Of a stretch of 64,000 nt of DNA, positions 23,750 through 32,877 are shown in pieces. How positions within the stretch are numbered: position 1 is the stretch's first letter; each line of letters opens with the position of its first letter. The notes under the pieces were generated by a model, which was not told the origin of the DNA, did no database searches, and worked only from the letters and a program-made list of their open reading frames with translations. The translations under genes were made by a program, and so were the position numbers. Source of the stretch: Panagrolaimus kolymaensis (lineage: Eukaryota > Nematoda > Chromadorea > Rhabditida > Panagrolaimidae); contig JAJQJQ010000010.1 of the NCBI GenBank assembly GCA_028622995.1, positions 1,984,001-2,048,000 of the forward strand, written 5' to 3'.

Positions 23750-24058
23750 TCTAAATTTGGGGACAGCCAGAGCATGCAGCGCGATCGCGAAGCGATTGTG
23801 CTGCATGCGAAAAGCTGGCCCAAGTTGAGTTGGGGGTGACGGAGCGCAAGATCTCTTTTTTTTAAACTAGCTTATTCAATGTTTTTATGTTTATTAACTA
23901 TGGCTGAAATTTTGCAATCTTATGAGTGCCCATCTATAGAATATATCTGTAAAGAAATCCAGAAAAAAAACCTTATAGATCGAGAGTTTTGACTAAAAAT
24001 GTGTCCAAAAAAAGTTGTCTGTTTGTTTTTCCGTCACAAATCTTAGCGCGAAAGAATG
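23750..24058. repeat. Dispersed repeat, copy 1 (hairpin plus oligo-T)
   Basis: About 310 bp matching a second, interrupted copy at 24698-25880. Contains a 17-bp hairpin with a GAA loop at 23772-23808, flanked by a possible outer stem TTGGG/CCCAA, then GACGGAGCGCAAGATCTC and a T8 tract. The layout (structured GC-rich head, T tract) recalls a Pol III RNA-derived element. The tail ends near CACAAATCTTAGCGCGAA. Confidence 0.8.
23772..23808. ncRNA. Hairpin in repeat copy 1
   Basis: Arms GCATGCAGCGCGATCGC and GCGATTGTGCTGCATGC, loop GAA: 17 pairs including two G-T wobbles. The copy at 24715-24751 keeps the stem with one compensated pair. Whether it is transcribed is unknown. Confidence 0.45.
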
Positions 24059-24714
24059 CCTCAATCATTCTAAAACTACTTAAAAAAAATGTTGCCTTTT
24101 TTTAAAATTATTATTATTTTAGGACGTGAATGTTGAATGGATATCATTATTAGGAATTGTGAATTTATTAAACATTAAAAAAAATATTTATCATCAAAAA
24201 AGTGCTACAATAAGTAATGCATAAATAAACTTTTAATTTACTTTTTTTGTTTAACTGCATCGATACTTTTTCTTAATTTTTTAATTACTTTGTTCTCTAA
24301 ATAAAGAATTATTCTCTCTTCTGTTTGAAGCAAATAAAATAGAATTTTAATAAATAACAAAAACTTCATTTGCATCTTTTTCTCAGAAATATAATTTCAA
24401 TGTATTTTATCGAGTTAAATTAACTTCTTAAAACTCTTTCTAAAAAAAGCCTTAATTACTGTTACAATTTCATAAATGCGTCATTTTTTTTAAATTTCCT
24501 TTTGTTGTTTAATTGGTTTAACTTATTTTAAAAAATCAAAGTTTTTTAAAGTAACTTCAAAGTGAATTGATATTAAGAACTTCATGTCGATTTATTTCCA
24601 TGCAATAACAGACAATATGTTTATTCTCGAGGTTTTTACAGAAAATATTTTATTATTTCAAATGCAAAATTTGTCTCACATTTTTTTCTTCAAAATTTGT
24701 TGGGGCCAGCCAGA

Positions 24715-24751
24715 GCATGTAGCACGATCGCGAAGCGATTGTGCTACATGC
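24715..24751. ncRNA. Hairpin in repeat copy 2
   Basis: Arms GCATGTAGCACGATCGC and GCGATTGTGCTACATGC, loop GAA, 17 pairs. Relative to copy 1 the sixth pair changes C-G to T-A and the tenth changes G-T to A-T, so pairing is kept. Confidence 0.45.
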
Positions 24752-24937
24752 GAAAAGCGGGCCCAAGTTGAGTTGGGACTGACGGAGCGCAAGATCTCTT
24801 TTTTTTTCCACCTAGCTTAATCATGTGTTTATGTTTATCAACTATGGTTGAAATTTGGTAGACTTATGAGTGCCCATCTATAGATTATATCTGTAAAGAA
24901 ATCAAGAAAAAAAACTTTAAAGATCGAGAGTTTTGAC

Positions 24938-25815
24938 TCACGTCGACACCACTACTGAAATGGCTATACTTTTCTCTCGTCGTCTCATTCGGCAGAGTTT
25001 TTACTTTTTGTATTAGATTTTTACGAATTTTCAAAAGCTTAGCTTGAGCTTCTATTTCCCACTTTTTTTATTCTGTCTTCACAGATATATTCATTAAAGC
25101 CTGAAGATTAATAATTAGTAAAATCAGAAAAAAACTCCGACTGCAGGTCGAGATATGAATTTTTGAAGTTTTTTTTAATACAAAATTTGAGATTTTTAGA
25201 AAAAGAAAAACCATGCTTTTTCGCTACGCGTTTCAAAAAAACAAAAGAAACTCTGTCAAGCGAGACGACGAGAGAAAAGTAAAGCCATTTCAGTAGTTTC
25301 AATTAGGGTGGACCGGGTAGATCTACCAGTAGATTCTACCGGTAGATCTACCGGTAGATCTACCGAAATCTACCGAAAAAATTTTCCAATCTACCGAAAT
25401 CTACCGCGCCACCAAAATTTAAAAAAAGACGTTCTCGGAGTTTTTTAAGCGAAAGTTATGAATTAGCAGGTTCTAAAATGCATAAAAACGATGTTTTCTC
25501 TATTTCCGAAAATTTTTGAATTTTTTTAACAGGGGAGAGTTTATGATAGGAAAGTAATAGCTTGGTCCACCCTGTTGAAAAATTGAAATTTTTTTAAAAG
25601 TTTGCAAAACCTATTTTTGTGCCCAAAAATAGCCTTATATCCTTAATTTTGTATTCCTTGATTCAAAATCCCTTTCTTTTCGAATTTTGGACTTGCGGTA
25701 GATTTCAGTAGATCTACCGGTAGATCCACCGGTAGATCTACCGGTAGATCTACCGATTTTTCAATCTACCGGTAGATCGGTCCACCCTAGTTTCAATTGC
25801 TTGATGTCGACGTGA
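24938..25815. mobile_element. Non-autonomous TIR element nested in repeat copy 2
   Basis: Ends TCACGTCGACA...TGTCGACGTGA. The inverted arms extend inward over about 50 bp (ACTACTGAAATGGCT, CTTTTCTCTCGTCGTCTC on the left, mirrored at 25255-25300 and 25790-25815). The 2-bp AC on each side (24936-24937, 25816-25817) matches a target duplication, because copy 1 of the host repeat has a single AC there. About 384 bp without its own nested insertion. No coding capacity. Confidence 0.8.
25304..25789. mobile_element. hAT-like MITE with 8-bp target duplication
   Basis: 486 bp beginning TAGGGTGGACCG and ending CGGTCCACCCTA, flanked by GTTTCAAT on both sides (25296-25303, 25790-25797). The 8-bp duplication and TAGGGTG-type end fit hAT elements. 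Both sub-ends are built of tandem ATCTACCGGTAG palindromes. It sits inside the right arm of the TIR element at 24938-25815. Confidence 0.88.
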
Positions 25816-25880
25816 ACTAAAAATGTGTCCAAAAAAATTATGTCTGTCTGTTTGTCGTTCCGTCACAAATCTTAGCGCGA

Positions 25881-26971
25881 ATTCCCCTCAATCGAAAGAG
25901 GAAAGAGAAAGCGCATATTTTGAATTAATGTTTTTGCAAATGGATGAAGATCGATGATATTAAATAATTTTTTTGGTCGGATAAAGTTTATTTATAGTAA
26001 CTCCTTTTGTTAATATAATAATTATAAATAAACACTGTAGGAAGTAAACTAGAAATTTTAAAAATATTGGTATTTTTTTTGCATTTGAAACGACAAATAT
26101 TTGTTGTTTCTAAATCTTTTAAATAAATTTAGGAGTTTCTTTGAGGTCACAATTCTTTATGTAAAAACTGATGTTCCATTTCTTTATATTAAACAGGTCC
26201 CCATATTTTCCCAAATTTTCACATTTTCCCCTTTATTAAAAATCCTGATATTATTTTCTCAGAGTTGTTTTTTGAAGCTAATTTAGCGCTGCTTTTCTAA
26301 AATAAGAAATAATTTTTAGTCATATTAAACTTATTTGCAGGCGGTTTTTATGCACCTAAACGTTAATGCTTTTATCCAATAAAAAAAAGAAAAGAATAAA
26401 TAATGGAGTGTTAGGAATTTTTACTAATTCAAGGTTCCTAGTACATATCATTTTGTTCAGATTAAAATTTTTAATTGATGCATTAAAATCATTTTCTTTA
26501 TCTTTAGAAGAGGGAAAAAATAAAATTTAATCGAATTCTGCGGCCTATTATGTTTTTCGAACATCTCAAATATCCAAACATATTTTTGAATGAATCAGAG
26601 GAGTTAAATTAAAAGTTACAAAACAAAAAGTTTAAAGTAAAAATTTAAAAAATTTGTGACACGAAGTAAACTATGTTTTTCTAATGTGATTGGATTAGTA
26701 TTTGATAAAGCTATTCCATATCAAACTTAACTAAAAATATAGAACAATTTTAAAAACGGTGATCCATTTTTCACTCTACATATATGCGAGGAGAAAAAGT
26801 AGAAAAAGTTTCTTTCGCCCGAAGGGCGGAAGAACGTTTTTCGCTTTTTCCGAGCTTTAATTTCCAATATTTAGTAGTAAGTTTTTGGTTTTTAAAGGAA
26901 TTATTTTTACTGTAAAAGTTAAAAGTAAAACATCCCCGTTATTTCTCTTGCATTTTTCTTTTCATGACAGA
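25881..26971. other. Intergenic, AT-rich
   Basis: No supported gene. A short GC hairpin TTTCGCCCGAAGGGCGGAAG lies near 26812-26831. Confidence 0.4.
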
Positions 26972-27329
26972 CAGTGTTGTCATATTTTTAATTCATCGCC
27001 GCCGCCGCCGCCGGCGGCGGCGATGGCGGCGCTGCCGGCGGCGTTAATTGTAGTACAAACTTTACCAAAGGGAGGACCCTTTGGATTTTATAAATTTTTT
27101 GGAAAAAAATTAGAACGTTATTGCTTAGTCCTCATATCTCTCTGGAATGCTCAAATATCGACAAATAAATATACCAAACAAGAAATCATGTTGAATTTAG
27201 AAATTTCTGAAAAAAAGATTGCCTTGGTTATCCCTTTGGTTATTTATAAAACTTAATTTTTTGTATCGCCGTCGGCGGCGCAGATATCAGCGACGTCTCG
27301 CCGCCGGCGGCGGCTGCGTGACAACACTG
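26972..27329. mobile_element. GC-rich foldback MITE
   Basis: 358 bp with inverted ends CAGTGTTGTCA (26972-26982) and TGACAACACTG (27319-27329). Just inside each end lie CG-rich runs (GCCGCCGCCGCCGGCGGCGG at left, CTCGCCGCCGGCGGCGGC at right), which contrast with the AT-rich centre. The CAGTG-type end suggests hAT, but no clear 8-bp flanking duplication was found. Confidence 0.6.
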
Positions 27330-27732
27330 ATTGGGACTACTAAAATGTGAATTTATTGATTCCGTTGTAAACGCAAAATACCAAGGTAAAAGTGAATCTT
27401 TTTAACTACACACTCTTTGGTCGCTGTTAAATTAAGTTAGAAATTTTAATTAAGCTGGAGTTATTAATAAAAATGCTTTGCATTAAAACTTTTTATATAA
27501 ATTCAAGATTTTTCCCATGCTATAATTTTTTACTTCCAACTTCTCCATTTGGCCAGATAGTACCGTCAGTTACTTTTTGCGAAGTATTATTTTATCCAGA
27601 GTTTATTGTTTCTCCATTTATCTTTTTAAAATAAATACTAATACACTAGTCAAGCACCTTCTTTTATTTATTTGGTATTTAAATTTTCAAATTACATCTA
27701 TAAATCTCTTCGAGCTCAATAAAAGAATGGAA

Positions 27733-28404
27733 ATCATAATTATTACAAGGCTAAAAGCCTAAAAAAGGTCGAAGTTGAGTCTTGAGTCAATAAAAGCATG
27801 GAAATCTCAAAGATTCAAGCCTACTCAACTTCGCGCCCCAAAAAAAATTTTGCACCTCTTTTTATTTTTGCTATAAATTTTTACATTTACTAGAGTTTTA
27901 AAGAAAATGCCTTAAATATTTGCTTCAAATAAAGTTCGTTTTTTTATGAATTAACCTGCAATATCTCTTTTAGTTATTTTATAAATTAATAGTTTTCCAA
28001 GACGATACTCTAGATAATTTTAAGCTTTTGATTTCGTTTGTTAAATTTTGTTAACTATAAACTTTTTAATATTCTTAACAAAAAACCTTTCAAAAAGAGA
28101 TTTCCACCACATATAAAAATATATCTTGTTTGTACCTTTTTTTATAATTTAATACCAATTTTTTTTACTGCTTTATTAACACGAAGTTTCTAGCTTATCA
28201 ATTTTCTCAATGAACTGAAAAAAATTTAAATCAAGCTACTTTTTTTATCTAAAAATTTTTTTTGGGGCGCGAAGTTGAGTAGGCTTGAATCTTTGAGATT
28301 TCCATACTTTTATTGACTCAAACTTTTCATGATTTCCATGCTTTTATTGACTCAAGACTCAACTTCGACCTTTTTTAGGCTTTTAGCCTTGTAATAATTA
28401 TGAT
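27733..28404. mobile_element. Long inverted-repeat (foldback) element
   Basis: Arms of about 120 and 153 bp, starting ATCATAATTATTACAAGG on the left and ending CCTTGTAATAATTATGAT on the right. They share internal blocks GTCGAAGTTGAGTCTTGAGT and GCCTACTCAACTTCGCGCCC. The right arm carries an extra duplicated TTTCCATGCTTTTATTGACT segment of about 35 bp. The centre is AT-rich and non-coding. Confidence 0.82.
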
Positions 28405-28576
28405 ACTTATTTTGTCGGTTTTTAATTAGTTTTTCTCGGAAAAAATAGGTTTAAATAAATAATTATTTTTTTGCATTTTTATTAGTTGCTTTTACTCACA
28501 AAATTTTTGCCAACGATAGTAATGTTTATCTGATACAAAAATAAATACAAATTAAATTTAAAAAAAATTAAAATTT

Positions 28577-29238
28577 TTAATATGGTGATAATCGAAATAG
28601 TCCTGATCCAAATAAATTATGTCGATCATCATGTTGCTTTAATCTATTTATAACTCTATTACGTTGTGGAAGGCTTAAATGTCGGCCATCCATATTTGTT
28701 GTTGATACACCATTATGAGTTTTAACAAATGCTCTCATTTGATCTTCGGGTATCGTTAATAAACATTGAATGGGACTAAAATAACATGGATGACGAATGG
28801 ATTTATTTCGTTCAAAGTTTTCCAATGCCTTCATTTCATTTTGATTATTATTATTAATAGCTGCTAATGAAGGCTGTTTTGACATTCTAATTTCACGTTT
28901 TCTTTGATCATCTGTTCGAATTAATTCAGAAGATGTATCTTTTTTCTAAAAAGCAAATATAGTTAAAACGATAAATTTTTATATTTAAAAAATATTACAT
29001 TTGAATTTTGAGTATCTTTTAAAGCACGTTGTTCAACAGTTTTAAAGCGATTAATTGCATTCTTGTATCGCAATGAAAGGTCCGGCAATAATAATAGCCT
29101 TTTATTTCGTGATTGCCATTCGGATACACTAAAAATTTGATTTTTATTAATCGAATCTACCATATCCATTTATTTTTATTCTTACCTGCTACCAATAAAC
29201 GAACATAAAAGAAATATTAATACAACTGAATTATTCAT
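28577..29238 (-). CDS. Secreted precursor with an allatostatin-C-like motif
   Basis: Exons 29238-29186, 29128-28999 and 28945-28577, 183 codons. Signal peptide MNNSVVLIFLLCSFIGSS is followed by a charged region with basic sites (NKR, RKR). Residues 112-123 read RHPCYFSPIQCL: two cysteines (115, 122) enclosing six residues, Y-F-S-P-I-Q. That is the ring of allatostatin-C peptides, whose usual core is C-Y-F-N-P-I-S-C. These are the only two cysteines after the signal peptide. Atypically, the motif is in the middle of the precursor with monobasic flanks, and about 60 residues follow, ending GSGLFRLSPY. If processed it would signal through a somatostatin/AstC-type GPCR. Otherwise it is a secreted protein of unknown role. 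Confidence 0.7.
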
Positions 29239-29848
29239 TTTTTAGTTGACCACTTTAAATTACGGTATTCATGAAATAAGGCAAAGAAAAAATGTAAAAC
29301 AATGAAGAATAAAAAATGTTTCGGGAGGAGCTAAAAAAGATTACATAAGTTTAAAAGGAAGAATTTCATAGTGACGTAATTTTAAGAATGAAACAACGCG
29401 AATTAACTATGCTTTGAGTAAAGTAAAAAAAAATCTTTGAAAGTCAATATGGCCATTAAGAATATGTTAGATTTACATAGAGCACGCGTAATTTTTCCAT
29501 AGCCTATTCCATCATGGAATGTAATTAAAAACGAAAGGGAAAAAAATAAGGAGGCGACATCACACATTTTATCTATGGACGGATCGAAAATTAAGGTTGA
29601 GAAGACGACGACGGAGAAAAAGTAAATGTCAAAAAAGCTTTGAGTGGGGTGGTTGTTATCTCGAAGGCAAACAAGCTCCTAAGGGATTAAAATTTAAATA
29701 TGTAGATAGAAGACAGCGGAAACGATTAATATTTTTTCTGGACTAAAATATGTATTTTAAACTAAATTGTAAACATGAAAAAAAATAATAAATAAAAAGG
29801 TCACATATACATTTTTACATTTTTTAATTTTTTTTATCTATCAAACAT
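29239..29848. other. Intergenic
   Basis: Upstream of the secreted precursor and downstream of the UGT stop. No gene seen. Confidence 0.5.
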
Positions 29849-31994
29849 TTAAAACGATACAGTAATAAATAATAAAAATAAAATAATAAAAAATTCTAAA
29901 CAATTATTTCTCCAAATTGGGCGATCAGCTGATTTAAAACGAAAGTTTTGTTGAGAAAATTTTGAATCACGTAAAGAACGACTGATTCCATGAGCTACGA
30001 GCTCTTTTAAATCTGTTGGCACAGCTTCTTTCAACATTTTAGCAAATTTGGCACTGTTCAATGAATATCTAAAAATATTGAAATATAAAAAACACATCAT
30101 TTCATTTTTTTCTTGTATGTATGCATGCTTTAAAATCGTGTTGTCTAAAGTAGACCAAGAAGTAGCACTTTAAAAAGGTTTCAAGTTTTTTAATATTTAT
30201 GCCGTTCTGCTTCTTGCTTTTGCGTGTTATGATGGGTGGAATGAAAAATGTGTGAGGGCATTTTTAAAAGTTGCTCTGTGTTCGGTTGACTAAGTTACAA
30301 GCGTAAAAAAGTTAATAAAAAAGGAAAGAAAGAAACTCGACCTTTGATTTGTTACAAGTTCCTCAATGGCATCAGTAAAGGTGTCTTTATGGATATAAGA
30401 TTTATCAATAATTATTCCTAATTTCTTTTCGGCTATGACTTTAGCATTTTTAAAATGATCTAAAAATAAATTGAAAACATGCATTTAAAATAAGAGCCTT
30501 TAAAAAAAAATTACCAGCAAACAAAGGCATTAAAATCATTGGTCGACCATATGATAATGATTCCAACACAGTGCTCCAGCCACCATGGGTAATTATTCCT
30601 CGATAGTTTGAATGGCCTATAAATGAAAAAAAGGAAAAAACAAAATAAATCTTTTATAAGTTTTATTTTTAAAGGCTTACAAATTAGATCAATTTGTGGC
30701 AACCATTTTGCAAGGAAAACATTTTCACTTGGATGTGCAAATTCATTGGTAATATTTTCATATTTTACGATAAAATTTATTTGTGAAAAAAATTTGAAAG
30801 ATCTAAATAATGATTCTTGCATCTCTTTTGGCATTTCTCTAGTTTTTGCAATAGCTCCAAATGTGATAATAAAAAATGGGCCTTTTTTTGCTATTCTTTG
30901 CCATGGCTAAAACAAAATACGTCACTTTTAAAATTTTTTTTTATTAATTTTCTTTACCACACTGAGCTTTGGTTCCTTTTGAGAAGGTACAGTTAAACCT
31001 CCAATAGAAAAAATGTTATTTGCTGTGGGAGCAGGAAAATCAAGAAAAGGTTGAATATTTGCCAGAATGAGATTAGAGTAGCTTGCTTCTTTAAATAAAT
31101 TATAATGCTTTTGGTTGTTTAATCTTTTAAAAATTCTGTTTTCTTCTGCAATTGGTAATATCTTATGTATAAATTCTGTAACACCAGCTATTCCAGCATT
31201 TAGCATTCGTTCCATTAGTGACATTTTATCTGAGAGTGGAGCAAATAATTCTGTAAAAGGTTATTTCTTGCGTAATAAAAACTTTAAATATATTTTCTTT
31301 GCAAACTTTACAAACCTGGTACATAGCTTAAAGGATAATTAATTCCCATAGTTTCCGGTTGCATTCGATACATTCCAGTTGCACTCAACCAAACTATGGA
31401 TTTTACATTAATTAATTTTAAAAATCCTATTCCACACATATCATATTGTTCTACCATACCAACATCAAAATCACGATTTTTCATTTCAGTAATTAAATTT
31501 TTATCTAACATAAGATCTAAAACATAATAATTGTCTATGCAATTGAAAAAAAGATAAAAAGTTTACTTTTACACGTTTGAACCAAAATGCTTGCAACTCG
31601 AGTTAATTTTAACATAATTTTAGGATTTAAAGGACTAGCATTTTCAAATGGACCCGGATTTTGCCATAATGTTTTAGGCAAAATGCCACTGCTCATATTT
31701 ACATCAATTCTAAGAATTTCAGCTCCACCTGCTGCAGATGAGCTTACACTTGGATCAACATCAATTAAAATAATTGTCTAAAAAAGTGACAAAATATTTT
31801 CAAAAAATATGAAAAAATTGACTTACAACATTATGGCCTTTTGAAATTAAAGAATCAGCTAATTTACCATTAAAAGCTACATGACTATAAGATAAAGTTG
31901 GAACAAACTGAATAATTTTAGCAGAAAAACATAAATTAATTAAACAACAATAAATTAGTCCCTCAACGGCACCAATAACATTCCAAACTTGCAT
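29849..31994 (-). CDS. UDP-glucuronosyl/glycosyltransferase (UGT, GT1)
   Basis: Eight exons: 31994-31827, 31777-31567, 31516-31316, 31250-30958, 30906-30681, 30616-30515, 30459-30342 and 30068-29849, 512 codons, the normal UGT length. ER membrane enzyme that conjugates small lipophilic molecules with a UDP-sugar. N-terminal hydrophobic signal region is followed by VPTLSYSHVAFNG, where the His is the expected catalytic base. The C-terminal nucleotide-binding half shows FFIITFGA, the AKWLPQIDLI block, ITHGGWSTVLES (UGT signature) and PMILMPLFADHFKNA. A C-terminal anchor (CLEFFIILFLLFITVSF) ends the protein with almost no cytosolic tail. The signature's usual Asp-Gln pair reads Asp-His here, which may alter sugar choice. 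Start chosen at MQVWNVIG; an upstream GTG-led extension was rejected. Confidence 0.93.
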
Positions 31995-32877
31995 TTGACA
32001 AGCTGAACGAAAGAATAGTAGCACTGATGAGATGAATCAAATTTTTCTTTCATTGATGATCAACAAAAAAACTTTAACCTTTCACGGTAAATCAAACGAC
32101 ATTAAGTCAACATTCAAAAGATTTGTACCACTGAACACATTCAATTCTCGCTTTGAATTAAACCGTAGTACTTTTTATGTTGAAAATTTATTCTTCAAAA
32201 AGCCGCAAAAGTTTTGAAAAAAAAGTAAACAATTAAAAAAGAGCAATTGCGCATGCATAACCTCATCATGATCTTCCATCCCTCTTCGTCTTTAGCCTTA
32301 GACGATCGTCGCCGAATCGTGATGATGAGGGTCTTTTTATTCCTGTATTCAGAAAATCTTATTTTTCTTTGTTAAAATTTCGTCACTTGAACGGTCTGGT
32401 CTATCTTCAATATTCGTGTCATCTTTTTCGCATTACATTATTTGATCCATGCGTCATTACTACTTGAAAGTGAGGTCAGTAAGGTGAAATGGAGTCCACT
32501 TTTTGGTTGATTTTTTTCTAAAAAGAAATTGTCGCAACCTCAATTTTCGTTTTCATTTAGATCCTTGTATATTCGAACACGTCTAATTATAGTGCATATT
32601 TTTTTATAAAAAAATAAAACTCAGACTTAGTGAATCGTCATTATTGTTTGTGAAGTTATATTAAAATCATGAAGAAAAAAAAGTAAAAATTCATTATTTG
32701 ACACTCATTCATTAAATAAGGACACGGCAGCAAAGATGTCAAGAGCCAATAATCAATAGACACAACATGGAAATAAAAGGAAAAAGCACTGATAACAATA
32801 TTTTTTTGAATAAAAATGTTCGAGCAAAATTTAAAGTTTCTGCTTCAAAGAAGCAACAACAAAAAAAGTTGCAAAAA
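31995..32877. other. Intergenic, divergent promoters
   Basis: Between the UGT and the divergent lipid-transfer gene. AT-rich, with a GC patch at 32285-32330. No gene supported. Confidence 0.5.

Larger units (their letters stand above)
24698..25880. repeat. Dispersed repeat, copy 2, split by nested insertions
   Basis: Left part 24698-24937 and right part 25816-25880 together match copy 1 at 23750-24058. The break lies within TTTTGAC|TAAAAATGTG, dating the repeat before the TIR element that sits in it. Confidence 0.8.

Noticed and set aside
26885..27256. 123-codon plus-strand frame with PPPPPAAAMAALPAAL
   Set aside because: It lies across the GC-rich inverted ends of a MITE; the proline/alanine run is a by-product of the repeated GCC units and there is no gene context.
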